DNA of 64,000 nucleotides from Chloroflexota bacterium (GCA_018004935.1 JAGNBF010000025.1:1-64000); one strand, 5' to 3'; positions 26,201-36,200 are shown, counted from the stretch's first letter. A program made the numbers and translations. Notes: generated from the letters alone by a model not told the origin.

Positions 26201-26687
26201 CATCTTTGAAATACGGGGCACGGCCAAAGGGCCAAATTATGCCGGGTATCGCCTGGAGTTCGGATTGAGCCATGATCCGGGCGGCTGGGGCGAACTCTTG
26301 GGCTTACAAACTAATCAAATTGAAGACAATGTTCTGGCCAGTTGGGATACCAGTCCCATTGCTGGTGGCCCTATCGCCATTCGGTTGATTGTGTATGGGC
26401 CGGATAACCCCTACACCCCAGAAGATGACCGGGTAACACTGGAAGCACGCGTACCACTCATGCTCATGGCTCCCACCGAAACACCGACGCCCACCAGCAC
26501 TCCTACCGAAACTCCAACTGTTTCGCCAACACCCTCGTTGACTCCCACCATGACGGAGACGCCGCTCTTTACCCCCACGCCTACTGCCACGGAGACATTA
26601 CCACCTCCGGCAACGGTCGTCTTCCCGACCAATACCCCAACCCCAGAGATTCCGCCGCCTACGGAGACACCACCTGGGCCATATTAA
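23229..26687 (+). CDS. class A penicillin-binding protein (glycosyltransferase/transpeptidase)
   Basis: A 1152-residue peptidoglycan synthase. Residues 1-205 are a Pro/Gln/Arg-rich cytoplasmic tail. About 213-237 is the membrane anchor. A GT51 glycosyltransferase follows with the catalytic Glu301 (EDSRFY) and GASTITQQLVR. The transpeptidase has Ser582-T-I-Lys585, Ser640-Tyr-Asn642 and Lys781-Thr-Gly783. A beta-sandwich region near 1010-1080 and a Thr/Pro tail end the protein. All catalytic motifs are intact. The long cytoplasmic tail is unusual. There is no ribosome site, and the TAGAAT box five bases upstream suggests leaderless transcription. Confidence 0.93.
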   Translation: MNDETTRGRTPQSAQPKPEEKKEETISLLDLMDEISGEKPPAGRVQTPSPLVITVPPEDDLGNAPTTTGVRPGATPAPAPMVPPARHETPRQPPPPAQDMGATKVQPRVAFPGQTQLEPPTTPPSERTTQILQRPQRPEQSAQGQGARPQPSPQYPPTQPIRRDPPARPASQPVRDTPAERPTQYIPPEAAAPVRRRPPKPQPRRSWGQTFKRLFLWGLVFGVIGFALLGMGLIIAYASIATDLPELADLRANASQFETAIIYDRNGQVLYSLADPSMGNRTYVTLDQISPYLIDATIATEDSRFYTNPGFDPIGILRAVWQAAREGEFVSGASTITQQLVRAIVLDEEERTQRTFNRKVREIILSAEIYRRYEKDEILELYLNEIYYGNLAYGIEAAAQTYYGKSARDLTLAEASLLAGLPQAPAAWDPITAPELALGRQSEVLFLMRQEGYITPEEAQVALNDSANYVRYQMKAPEVTIRYPHFTFYVLTESERLLGAQSIYRGGLRIYTTVDPTAQQLAEQTLANRQEAINSIGANNAALVAIKPDSGEILALVGSVDFNDEAISGQVNMALQPRQTGSTIKPLVYAAAFEEGMTPATLFWDVPTSFPDGVNGAYVPKNYDDRFHGPIRLRYALGNSYNIPAVKALEYVGVCNFIDRAREYGLETLSDPGCDESDQPRNVGLAMALGGVEVSALDMATSFATLANLGQQPDPYAIERIENRSGEILFQRTAPDAAASQVMRPEHAYLLTNILSDNAARQPSFGLNNWLMLPGFTAAAKTGTSGSTAFDVRDSWTIGYTPYVVTAVWVGNTIPEPLAQGVSGGNSAAPIWNEFMTAYHTGRQPLDFVRPPGVVDMSICADSGTEPGNDCANRVTELFAGDQPPLPADQDFLQTVPVDLWTNLVANENCGEAIFPASFFSPIATVREEVRERERTNAIAWIQDTPDGQGWAGARNIALPLRLPPTESCTPDTPRPVAAITFPFADGEVSGIFEIRGTAKGPNYAGYRLEFGLSHDPGGWGELLGLQTNQIEDNVLASWDTSPIAGGPIAIRLIVYGPDNPYTPEDDRVTLEARVPLMLMAPTETPTPTSTPTETPTVSPTPSLTPTMTETPLFTPTPTATETLPPPATVVFPTNTPTPEIPPPTETPPGPY

Positions 26688-26748
26688 AGTTAAGGGTTCA
26701 TTTACAAACAACTTTGGTAACTATACACGTCAGAAACCGGGTTTTTCT

Positions 26749-26871
26749 GGGTCTTTGGGATTTCAGGGGGTTGACACCATCTGTAGGGGCAACCCTTGTG
26801 GTTGCCCTCGGCGGGGCAGGCACAAGGCCAGCCCCTACATCTAGCCGCACCCCACGAATTCCGAAAGAGCC
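26749..26871 (-). mobile_element. MITE family A, copy 4, nested in family E
   Basis: It is flanked by GTTTTTCT at 26741-26748 and 26872-26879, which occurs once at the same place in the uninterrupted family E copy (18048-18055 region). The element is 123 bp. Its ends are swapped relative to the core when compared with the other five copies, as if the core between the GTA(C/G)GGGC arms had flipped. Confidence 0.85.
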
Positions 26872-27370
26872 GTTTTTCTTTTGTAGGGTATGCATTGACC
26901 TAAGTAATCGTCCAAGAATAAGTTCCGCGCAGACCTGACAGGTTTCCGAAAACCTGTCAGGTCTAAACCGGGAAGTTATTTTTAGATGTTCACTAAATGA
27001 AAACCCGGTTTCTTCAGTGAAACTGTAAGCGTTCAGTCATATATACTGCCAACGGACATAATCTGACATTTTTCGCCCTGTCGCCGTGTCGCTACGTTGA
27101 GTATATCCGAGGCCACTCCCACCCCTAATCCCGCCCCCAAACCGCGCCGGTGGTAGGATTCTCCCCTTCTCAGAGGAAAGGGGATGGAGAAGGGGGCCTC
27201 AGCTCAAACCTACCCAATCTGTTGCCGCTAATAAAATTTCACTTTATGACCCTGGTAAGTAACCGTTCAGTTCAGAGACAATTTTAGGCCATTTTGGATG
27301 ACTTCAACGAATTTAGAAAGGAACGGATTAAAGACGACCTCTGGAAAACCCGTTTATTTCTTAATCCGTT

Positions 27371-27488
27371 GTAACTATGGAGGCATCAGAACTCATCCCC
27401 ACGCAGAGCGTGGAATGAGCATAGGCAATGGCTGACCCTCACCCCCGGCCCCTCTCCCTGGGGAGAGGGTTAGGCACTGAATAGTTAC
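27371..27488. mobile_element. MITE-like element with GTAACTAT ends
   Basis: It begins GTAACTAT and ends ATAGTTAC, and is flanked by AATCCGTT at 27363-27370 and 27489-27496. It has the same terminal sequence and the same 8-bp duplication length as 20-122 and 18019-18112, but different contents. Confidence 0.8.
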
Positions 27489-27549
27489 AATCCGTTGATG
27501 GAACCCAACTGAACGCTTACCCTGGTAGGTATAGATTCACAGGTGATGT

Positions 27550-30500
27550 ATGAAACGAAGTTTGGTCCGCCCGTTACTGCCGTTGGGATTATTGGCCCTG
27601 TTCGCGGCCGCGTTCCTCTTTCCCCTCGCCCATACCCAGGCCACCCCCGAAACTAGCGTTGTCATTATCCAACTGGTTGACCCGCCCCTGGCTTTGGCCA
27701 TGGGCGACGACCTGGACAGTTCCGCCAGCCGCAGTTACCGGGCCACCCTCGCCGCCCAACAAGAACAGTTCCGCCAGCGGTTGAGCGCGGCCGCAAACCG
27801 TCCCATCTCCTTCCTATACCAATACCAACTGGCCTTCAACGGCGTAGCCGTTTCTTTGAGCGAGGCTGAGTTAGCCCTGGTGCAAGGTTGGGATGAGGTG
27901 GTATTGGCGCGGCCGCAGACCCAGTACCAGCCCCTCATTCACGGCGGCCCCCGCTGGATTGGCGCGGATGGCGTTTGGAACGGCACGACGACCGGCGGTT
28001 TGCCCGGCACATCCGGTGAAGGGGTCATCGTTGGGGTGCTAGACACTGGCATCACGCCCGAACACATCGCCTTTGCCGACGTGGGCGAAGACGGCTACAA
28101 CCACACCAACCCCTGGGGCGCGGGCATCTATCGCGGCGTCTGTGACCCGGCCAGCCCCGATTACGACCCCACCTTCCCCTGCAACGACAAACTGATCGCG
28201 GCCTGGAACTTCGCCGATGGCCCCCGGGACAACGACGGGCACGGCACGCACGTCGCCAGTATCGCCGTGGGCAACTTCTTCTCCGTCACCATTCTCGCTC
28301 CCACGATCAACATCCCCACCACCTTTTCCGGCGTCGCTCCCCACGCCAACCTCGTCTTTTACGATGTTTGCACTGGCAGTGACAGCAGTTGCGCCGAAAG
28401 CGGCATCCTGGCGGCCCTCGATCAGGTCATTCTCGATGGCGCGGACGTGATCAACTTCTCCATCGGTGGCCCAGCCAGCGATCCCTGGCGCAACCCGGTG
28501 GCCCAGGCCATGTTGGCCGTGCGTGAGGCGGGGGTTTTTGTCGCGGCCGCGGCTGGCAACGATGGCCCCACCTCGGCCACCATCAACGCCCCCGCCGACG
28601 CCCCCTGGCTCACCACCATCGGCAACAGCAATCATGGCCGCCCCTACGCCAGCGCGGTCGTGAACCTGTCCGGCGGTGTCACCCCACCCCCACCCGATCT
28701 GATCGGCGTCAGTATGAGCGCGGGACACGGCCCCGCCCCCATCGTCTGGGCCGGGAATTACGGCAACGCCAACTGCACAGCCGCTTTTCCCGCCGGAACC
28801 TGGACCCAGAGCGAAATTGTTTTGTGCGAAGGGGGCAACCTCAACAGCAACACCAACAAGGCCAAAGGCAACAACGTCCTGGCGGGGGGAGCGGGGGGCG
28901 TGGTCATCATGAGCGTCTCGTCCATCCCCAACTGGCGCGTCTGGAACATCCACAACCTGCCCGCCGCCCACCTCAGCTACACCGATGGCCTTCTGCTCAA
29001 AAGCTGGCTCACCGCCGGGGGTACACACACGGCCACGATCACCGGCTCTTACTTCCCGGCCTTCCCCAACAATTTGGGGGATGTGGTGTACAGCAACAGC
29101 TCCCGTGGCCCCAATCCCAGCACGGGCGATGTCCTCAAACCCGACCTCATCGCCCCTGGTTATCTCATCCAGGGGGCGTGGCATCTGCCGGTAACGTGGG
29201 CAGATCGGGCCATTAACCAGTACATCGGCACGTCGCAGGCCAGTCCCCATGTGGCGGGCGCGGCCGCGCTTCTGCACGCGCTCCACCCCACCTGGACACC
29301 CGGCCAACTACAATCCGCCCTGATGACGACCGCCCTGTTCGCCCCCATCCGGGCGGACGATTGGGCCACCCCGGCTAATCCTCTGCAACAGGGAGCGGGG
29401 CGGGTGGATTTGACGGTAGCGGCCCAGGCCGGTTTGTTGCTCGATGAGACGGTCAATGGCTTTGCGGCCGCGAATCCCCACACCGGCGGCGACCCCACCA
29501 GACTCAACCTGCCCTCGCTCAGTAATGGCTCCTGCGCCGGGGCCTGTACCTGGACAAGAACGGTGAGTAATGCTCTGGACGCGGCCGCGACCTGGAACGC
29601 CCTCATCACCAGCACTGCCGGTCTCACCCTCACCGTCACCCCGACCAGCTTCACCATCCCGGCGGGTGGAACCCAAATCTTCACCGTCACCGCTGATGCG
29701 TCCGCCCTGCCCCTCGGAACCTGGGTCTTCGCCCATCTCGTCTGGCAAAGCAACGCCGCCCCGGACGCCCATTTCCCCCTGGTCATTCGCCCCACTGCCA
29801 GCGACCTGCCCCCCGATGTGCAGATCAACACCCGGCGCGATCAGGGTTCTATCCGCCTGCACAACCTGCAAGCGCAAACCATCACCAATCTGACCGTGGA
29901 TACCTTCGGCCTGGTTCCCGTCAGCAAAACCCTGGCTCTGCTCAGTCAAGACCCCACGCGCAACAACCCCTACGACAACCTCAACGATGGCACAACCCTC
30001 TACCTGACGCTGACCGTTCCCGCCAACACCGAACAAATGGTGGCTGAACTCATCGCCTCGGAAGCCCCTGATTTGGATTTGTACGTGGGGGTGGATAACG
30101 ACCTGAATGGCCTGCCCTCGGCGAGTGAATTGTTGTGCGCCGGGGGTAAGTCGGATTGGCGGGAGATGTGCCGGTTGGATGGGCCAGCCCCGGCAACGGT
30201 GTGGGTCGTGGTGCAAAATTATCAACAGTCCGCGGCCGCGCCCGATGCCCTCACCCTCGCCCTGGCCCTCATCACCGACCAGGATAACGGTCAGCTAACC
30301 ATCAGCGGGCCGACCAGTGTGCCCGCGTACACCTCGTTTGACCTGGATTTGTTCTGGGATATGCCACCCCTCACTCCTGGCGATTTGTATTACGGTGTGG
30401 TGGAATTGGGCACGGACGGGGGCAATCCCGGCAATATCGGCCGCCTGCCGGTGCGCCTGGAACGGTTTGCCGATGATGTCAGCATCGAAGGTAGTGCTAC

Positions 30501-31233
30501 TACGGCTACCATCAGCGATACCCTCACCTACACCCTGACCATCCAGCCTAACGTCATGGCCCAGGATGTCACCTACGCCCTCACCAACACCATTCCCTTC
30601 GGCTTGCGTTATGTGGATGGCTCGGTGACGGGTGGGGCGACGGTGCAGGTAGGTGATGTGATTAGCTGGGTCTGGTGGAGTGGGGTTTTGCCGGTATGGC
30701 AGAGTGAACCGGTGACGATTACCTATCAGGTCATGGTGGACCCGCTACTCTGCCTGGGCACAGCCACCACCATCCCCCTGACGAACACACTGGCCCACAG
30801 TACCGACAACCCCGGCAGTGTGACGTTGTCCGAGACGGCGAATTTGTTGGTAGAGGGTTTGGGGCAGGCGTGCGCGGCCGCGATCCAACTCGATTTTACC
30901 CTCAGCACCGATGGCAGTTGCGGCCCGTCTGGCAACCTCACCGTACCTGCCGGGACGCCTGTCACCTACTGCTACACGGTGAGCAACACGGCTCCTGTCA
31001 CCGTGACCAGCCATACGCTGGTGGACAGCGTTCTGGGAACCCTGCTGAACAACTGGAGTTATGTGTTAGCGCCGGGGGCCAGTACCCAGTACACGATCAC
31101 CCTACCGGCCCAGCAAAGTGGCTCTCATGAAGCGATGTGGACAGTGGATGGCGGCGCGGCCGCGAGTCAGGCCACCGCCACCCTCACTGTTTCCCACCAC
31201 AACTATCTACCCTTGTTACGCCAGATGGATTAG
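27550..31233 (+). CDS. secreted subtilisin-like serine protease (S8)
   Basis: A 1227-residue exported protease. A signal peptide (residues 1-31, ending about AHTQA) is followed by an inhibitor-like propeptide. The S8 catalytic domain has Asp165 (VLDTGI), His231 (DNDGHGTHVAS), the oxyanion Asn337 (AAGNDGP) and Ser562 (GTSQASPHVAG). A protease-associated insert lies at about 380-500. The C-terminal half is beta-sandwich domains, including a DUF11-like segment (NTIPFGLRYVDGSV). It probably degrades extracellular protein. The ATG is preceded by AGGTGAT. Large open frames on the opposite strand are composition shadows. GCGGCCGC sites are frequent here. Confidence 0.93.
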   Translation: MKRSLVRPLLPLGLLALFAAAFLFPLAHTQATPETSVVIIQLVDPPLALAMGDDLDSSASRSYRATLAAQQEQFRQRLSAAANRPISFLYQYQLAFNGVAVSLSEAELALVQGWDEVVLARPQTQYQPLIHGGPRWIGADGVWNGTTTGGLPGTSGEGVIVGVLDTGITPEHIAFADVGEDGYNHTNPWGAGIYRGVCDPASPDYDPTFPCNDKLIAAWNFADGPRDNDGHGTHVASIAVGNFFSVTILAPTINIPTTFSGVAPHANLVFYDVCTGSDSSCAESGILAALDQVILDGADVINFSIGGPASDPWRNPVAQAMLAVREAGVFVAAAAGNDGPTSATINAPADAPWLTTIGNSNHGRPYASAVVNLSGGVTPPPPDLIGVSMSAGHGPAPIVWAGNYGNANCTAAFPAGTWTQSEIVLCEGGNLNSNTNKAKGNNVLAGGAGGVVIMSVSSIPNWRVWNIHNLPAAHLSYTDGLLLKSWLTAGGTHTATITGSYFPAFPNNLGDVVYSNSSRGPNPSTGDVLKPDLIAPGYLIQGAWHLPVTWADRAINQYIGTSQASPHVAGAAALLHALHPTWTPGQLQSALMTTALFAPIRADDWATPANPLQQGAGRVDLTVAAQAGLLLDETVNGFAAANPHTGGDPTRLNLPSLSNGSCAGACTWTRTVSNALDAAATWNALITSTAGLTLTVTPTSFTIPAGGTQIFTVTADASALPLGTWVFAHLVWQSNAAPDAHFPLVIRPTASDLPPDVQINTRRDQGSIRLHNLQAQTITNLTVDTFGLVPVSKTLALLSQDPTRNNPYDNLNDGTTLYLTLTVPANTEQMVAELIASEAPDLDLYVGVDNDLNGLPSASELLCAGGKSDWREMCRLDGPAPATVWVVVQNYQQSAAAPDALTLALALITDQDNGQLTISGPTSVPAYTSFDLDLFWDMPPLTPGDLYYGVVELGTDGGNPGNIGRLPVRLERFADDVSIEGSATTATISDTLTYTLTIQPNVMAQDVTYALTNTIPFGLRYVDGSVTGGATVQVGDVISWVWWSGVLPVWQSEPVTITYQVMVDPLLCLGTATTIPLTNTLAHSTDNPGSVTLSETANLLVEGLGQACAAAIQLDFTLSTDGSCGPSGNLTVPAGTPVTYCYTVSNTAPVTVTSHTLVDSVLGTLLNNWSYVLAPGASTQYTITLPAQQSGSHEAMWTVDGGAAASQATATLTVSHHNYLPLLRQMD

Positions 31234-31727
31234 GGGGTGTCAAGCAAATTTCTGAGATCGGAGAGGTTATCTACTTCTGGATTAAACGTGTGCAGACCTT
31301 CTTGTTGAGCCGCACGAAGTAATCGTTTGTCACAGCTACAAAGAAATATGGATCGTCTTTCCGTTTGAAGGTAAGTGCGTAAATCTAAGCAAGAGCGTAG
31401 AATCACCGTATCCGTTGCATTGAGGTTGTGTTTAGCGATAAGTTCAATAGCCGACAACAACAAATCATCATTAACCGGAGCAATCCGGAACTCTTTATCT
31501 TGAATGAGTTCCTGATTTAAGGTCAAAACGGCTTGATTGTATAAATCTGTCGGCAGGCGACCATCATTTCGTTTTCGCACCAGAATCGAAATCATCTCCA
31601 AAACACCGATGGTCGAACAGGTCATTTGGTTGCGTGAAATTTGCTGAAATATTTCATTGATTAGGGTCACATCCACTTCTGAAGAATACCGTTTGACTAA
31701 AGCACTGGCATCAAAGTACACCCACAT
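31230..31727 (-). CDS. PIN-domain ribonuclease toxin (VapC-like)
   Basis: A 165-residue PIN nuclease. The acidic metal-binding set is complete: Asp6 (VYFDASALVKRY), Glu44 (VLEMIS), Asp106 (NATDTVIL) and Asp133 (CSCDKRLLRAA). Such toxins cleave tRNA or other RNA. The ATG at 31727 is chosen because GAGGAG lies ten bases upstream, inside the end of the preceding gene. A GTG at 31745 would bury that site. It converges on the protease gene with a four-base overlap. The gene upstream on the same strand is the likely antitoxin. Confidence 0.88.
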   Translation of the reverse strand: MWVYFDASALVKRYSSEVDVTLINEIFQQISRNQMTCSTIGVLEMISILVRKRNDGRLPTDLYNQAVLTLNQELIQDKEFRIAPVNDDLLLSAIELIAKHNLNATDTVILRSCLDLRTYLQTERRSIFLCSCDKRLLRAAQQEGLHTFNPEVDNLSDLRNLLDTP

Positions 31728-31734
31728 CACGTCT

Positions 31735-32034
31735 TTACTCCTCACGTGCTTCGATGATTCCCTGACTTAATTCATGAGGTTCCAGCATTGCTGTGGCCAT
31801 CTGCTGTTGTAACTGTTCTGGCTCCACTGCTTCCCCTGTAATCTCAAACTCACTAATAAAGTTTTCCACTGTTTTGGCTAACATTTGTTTATCAGACCAG
31901 GCAAATGGTTTTTGCTGTTCACTTCGATTTTGTTTGTGTAACGTATGTAGATCACGGCGCAAAGCTAAAAGTTCGGCTTCCACTTTACCTAGCCGTGTCG
32001 TTAGGGTTTGAATAGTAACAGGTTGGTTCATCAT
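31735..32034 (-). CDS. putative antitoxin paired with the PIN toxin
   Basis: A 99-residue protein of no recognised family. It has an N-terminal heptad-like helix (LTTRLGKVEAELLALRRDLHTL), a middle with DKQMLAKTVENFISEFE, and an acidic end. Its size, order and seven-base spacing to the PIN gene are those of VapB-type antitoxins, but I do not see a clear AbrB or RHH DNA-binding motif. ATG 32034 has AGGAAGGA just upstream. A second ATG follows at once. No GCGGCCGC site occurs in the pair. Confidence 0.7.
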   Translation of the reverse strand: MMNQPVTIQTLTTRLGKVEAELLALRRDLHTLHKQNRSEQQKPFAWSDKQMLAKTVENFISEFEITGEAVEPEQLQQQMATAMLEPHELSQGIIEAREE

Positions 32035-32128
32035 ACAATCCTTCCTGACAATATGAGTCAATCTCGCCTTGCCCTAATTTTTCAGGGTTAAACTACCATG
32101 ACAATTATAACGGACAAGTCAAGTCGTT

Positions 32129-32656
32129 TTAATGGAAATCCTTCTCCCCGGCGCGGATGGGGAGCTTGAGCCAGTTTTCCCGTGGGGGCAGGGGGCAACT
32201 AAAGTAGGGGCTGTAGGCGCAGTAGGGGTTGTAACAGAAGTTGAAGTCAATCCGGTATAGATCACCTTTTACCCGTTGAATCGCCGGACGGTGATTGTCC
32301 ATGTACCGCCCGGCCCCATACGTTTCATCCCCATTCGTGCTGTCTTTGAAGGGCATAAAAAGATCACTGCCATAGGTATCGGCATAAATCGTCAGTTCCC
32401 CTGTTTGCCCTTCCACCGCAAAAGTGAAATGTCCCCAACGACGGTATTGGCGGCTGTCACCGGTGCTGGTTTGCATCGTTGTCAGTGGTTCATTGGCCGG
32501 ATAGCGTTCCACATTTACTTCATGGACGAAGGCCGGGTCAAAATCGTAATAGGCTAAACCCGTAAATGCTCCCCGCTCTTCTGGCTCCAATGGGGATTCG
32601 GGATGGAGTTTCATAAATTGATTGATTTCGGCGCGATAGTGGGCTAATTCGTTCAT
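32129..32656 (-). CDS. DUF1684 family protein
   Basis: A 175-residue protein with the full DUF1684 signature: KLHPESPL near the start, PFKDSTNGDETYGAGRYMD in the middle, and DFNFCYNPYCAYSPYFSCPLPPRENWLKLPIRAGEK at the end. The family is widespread and its biochemical function is unknown. No signal peptide is seen, so it is cytoplasmic. It starts at ATG 32656. It lies upstream of the toxin pair on the same strand with a 94-base gap and is probably transcribed separately. Confidence 0.9.
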   Translation of the reverse strand: MNELAHYRAEINQFMKLHPESPLEPEERGAFTGLAYYDFDPAFVHEVNVERYPANEPLTTMQTSTGDSRQYRRWGHFTFAVEGQTGELTIYADTYGSDLFMPFKDSTNGDETYGAGRYMDNHRPAIQRVKGDLYRIDFNFCYNPYCAYSPYFSCPLPPRENWLKLPIRAGEKDFH

Positions 32657-33272
32657 ATGGGCAATTACCCCCGGTATACCTGTATAACTACCTTGAGTTT
32701 GGCGTTTTTGGGTAACTACTAACCCTTTCGATGGCTGAGCTTGTCAAAGCCTTGTGTTGCCTTCGACAAGCTCAGGCAACGGCTTAGTCGTTACGTTTTT
32801 CTGCAATAGTACAAGCATAGCATGGCTCTTCACGAAAGACCCATTCCCCGGCGATCCCAGCGGGAAGGGGAAACCTTTCACTGCCTCAATCCGCCACCTG
32901 GACGGTAACACCCCTTTCCAGTGGTTGTTTTAAAAAATAGTCAGGTAATAGGGTTTCCCCCACCCCTAACCCCGCCCCCTTCCTGCCGGAAAGCGCAGGG
33001 GGATGGGCGAATCAACTCATTACCCGATTAATAATTTAATCAACAAGCGGGGAGGGGAGGACAGCAATTCTCAATTTGGCCTGAATGTCTAAAAATGGTG
33101 CGGCCGCCCGGCGGTCAACTGGGCTACGGGTTGGGCCATTTTTCGAGCGTGCTTGTGGCGGGCAACGATTTTAACCGTTGGTTGAATTGAGAATTATTGA
33201 AGGGGGAAACCTCATTCGTGTCATTTTTCGCGGGCAGACGCCCGCGAAAAATGACAGGAGAAAAAGTCCCCT
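32657..33272. repeat. intergenic repeats
   Basis: No gene is seen. A GCTTGTCAAAGCC-type inverted repeat lies at about 32741-32787. Two family C blocks are at about 32860-33025 and 33200-33270. The second has a perfect-looking hairpin built from TCATTTTTCGCGGGC and its complement. A family B block lies at 33097-33195. One GCGGCCGC site is at 33100-33107. Confidence 0.55.
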
Positions 33273-36200
33273 CTAAGGAGTGATCGCAAAGGCATCTACG
33301 GCACCGGCGAAGCCATTGACCGAACCATCCCAGTAGAGCGTAAAGGTGCAGGCGGTTGTACTGCCAAAAGAACCCGGGGTGCAAATGAAAATGTCGGCTC
33401 CATCGCCGCTAAGACCTGTGACGGCAAAGGCTCCCACTGTGGACAGGTAAAGGGAACCGTTGCTGGCTGTCCAGGCGCCGTTCACATTTTCGTTGCTGTT
33501 AGTAGACAATCCTACATCTGAACCATCAAAATAGATGGCCCATGAGCCAGCGGTGGTACTGCCCAGGCTGGTGGGGGTGAAGGCTAACAAATCTTCGTCC
33601 AGCCCTGAGGCTCCGGTTACGGTGAAAGAGGTCAGGGTGCTGATGACGATGCGCCCATCGGCCAGGATGTTGAGCGCATCAATATCTTCGGCGTCCAAGC
33701 TAAGTTCCACGTCGGAGCCATCGAAGTACCAGGTGTAAGTTCCGGCGGTATTGCTTCCGGTGCTGGTGGGGGTGAAGCGGACGATGTCGGAATCATCTAC
33801 TGCGCCCACACCGGTGAGGGTGACGGCTGTATCCGGGCTGAGCAGAAGGGAACCATCGCTGAGCATTTCGAAGGCATCCATATCGGTAGCTCCCAGCCCT
33901 ACATCTGACCCATCAAAGTACAGGCTCCAGGTGGCGGTCGTTGGATTGTAGCGGACGATGTCTTCATCGGCGTAGGCTACCCCGCCGACTGTACCGTTCG
34001 CGGCCGCGCTGATATATAAGAAAGTACTCTGCGGCGTTGCCGTAGGCGTTGGTGTATTGGTGGGTGTCGCGGTTGGAGGAACTGGTGTATTTGTCGGTGT
34101 ACTAGTGGGTGTCGCTGTCGCTGTCACCGTTGCTGGGGGTAAGACAGGTGTCGCCGTTGTTGTTGGTGCAGGGCCAGTTGTCCGGTTGAGGGAAACCGTC
34201 TGGAGCAATGGACTATTCAACCCATCAGCCGAAGTGAAGGTGAAACGATATTGCAGGTAGCGGGCGGTGGGGCTGAGGGGTGTGCCGCTACTGGTCGTAG
34301 CCGTCGCCCAACTACTCCAGGTGAGGCCATCAGCGGATGTTTGGTATTCGGCGGTGAGACCGGTGTTTACTGGAAGATCGGCTAACCAACTGAGGGTTTG
34401 CCAGGTGTAGTCGAGGCCAGCATCGAGGACGCAACTGGTGTAATGGCCGTTGGCCTGATAGGGGGGAGCAACCTGGACAGAATCTACCTGGAGCGCGGCC
34501 GCGCCGTTGTTACTCAGGTATACATACAAATTGGTGGCTCCGGCACTGGGGAGATCAAATTGGGCCTGGAATAGCCCATCCAAATAGAAGCTCACCCGGT
34601 CGGTTGTGGCATTAAGTACAGCCCATTCCAGGCGGTAGCGATGCGCTCCCGTGGGCAGTGGTCCCAGATTAAGGGCCTGTTCACTGCTGTTGTTATTGGC
34701 CCGAGCGTACAGATTACCATCACCAGCCAGGGTACTGAAGATGAGGTAACGACTAGATTCAAAGCCATTGCTGGCAAAACCAATATGTTGCCAGGCTCCT
34801 GGCCCAAAGGTGGCTACTATTTCCATAACGGCATGGGTATAGGTGGTCTGGGAGCGCACCCAGGCGCCGTCATTTCCGGCTATGGTCATCTGGCTATTAC
34901 TGAGGATAGGTGTATACCCTCCCCCTACCCAGGTTCCGGCTGACCAGAGGGCAGGATTGAGGGGGGTAGAAGTGAAGTGGTCTGAGAACGCGGCCGCGAG
35001 CGACACAGCCCCATCTCCCGCCTCCGTTACCTGGGTATTCACCATAGTGACACAACTTTGACCAAAATCGGCCGAGGTGGTATGGCTCAGCGAAGGTGTA
35101 ACCGGAGTGGCTGTGGCGGTTGGGGTGTTGGTGGGTGTGGCGGTGGCTGTCGCCGTGGCCGTAGCCGTAGGTGTGTTAGAGGGTGTCGGTGTGTGGCTCG
35201 GTGTGGGCGAAGGGCCAATGGTTGGGGTGAAGGTGGGCGTGGGCGGCAGAGGGGTGTTGGTGGCGGTGGCTACGGGTTGTGAACCGGCATTTCCTCCACC
35301 GAAATCATCCAGCAGGCTGTTACTGGCTGAGACAAACCAGAGACCAATATAGCCCCCACTGGCATTGTAAGGCCAACTGGTTACACTCCGTGTGCCTACC
35401 AGTGTCCCATTGTGATATACCGAAACCTGACCGGCGGCGGTCGCCCGCGCCCCGAATTGATCCCCATTGAGCAAGGTGAGGGCGATGTCCGCTCCATACT
35501 GTACCCATCCCTGGCCAGGCGCAAAAGACCAGACCTGGGCGCGATGATTTGCGGCATCGTACCAGACTTCCAGCAGGCCATTGCCCCAATAGGTTGATAG
35601 TTGCCCTTTCAGGAGCAGATCGATTTCAGATGCGGCCGTGTCTATGGTGTTGAGGGTGACAAATATCTCTTGATCCGCCCCAAAGGCTGTTGTTGACCAG
35701 TAAATATCATCACCAGTGCCTACATCTAGCCGGTTATTGTTGATGGCATAACCACCAATGGAACCGTTCCAATTACTGCCCAGGTTGCCATTAGCCCGGT
35801 TGAAGGTGTCCAGAATTCCCGTAGAGGGGAAGCCACTGGGATTGGGCGTGTTGGTGGGGCCAGGAAGGGGTGTATTAGTAACAGTAGCCGTCGGGGTGGG
35901 TGATGGGCCGATGGTGGGGGTGGCGGTAGCTGTGGGTGTATGGGTGGCGGTAGCTGTTGGGGTAGGTGTGGGTGAAGGGCCAGCCGTGGGTGTTAGCGTA
36001 GGGGCTAAGGTTTGATAGGTGGCCTGGAAGGTGTGGTTGCCAGCCGTGGTGTTGACAAAGGCAACCTGTGTGCCCTTGATGGTTTGAATGGTGAAACTGG
36101 CAGGGGCATTGTCTACTGTGACGGTTTGCAGGGTGCGGCCGCTATAGGTGAGGGGTAGGATGGTGGTGAGATTAAGGGATGGAGTCGCGGCCGCGGCCAG

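Larger units (their letters stand above)
26688..27549. repeat. intergenic nest of mobile repeats
   Basis: No gene is seen. A family E element (26717-27029) is interrupted by a family A element (26749-26871) and a family I element (26905-26996). A segment like 10255-10330 and a family C block follow (about 27040-27225). Then comes an element with GTAACTAT ends (27371-27488). This is the longest chain of nested repeats in the window. Confidence 0.7.

Noticed and set aside
28039-30225. Long open frames on the minus strand opposite the subtilase gene (422 and 305 residues)
   Set aside because: They mirror a G/C-rich gene with clear S8 motifs, are Gly/Arg rich without any fold, and lack ribosome sites.
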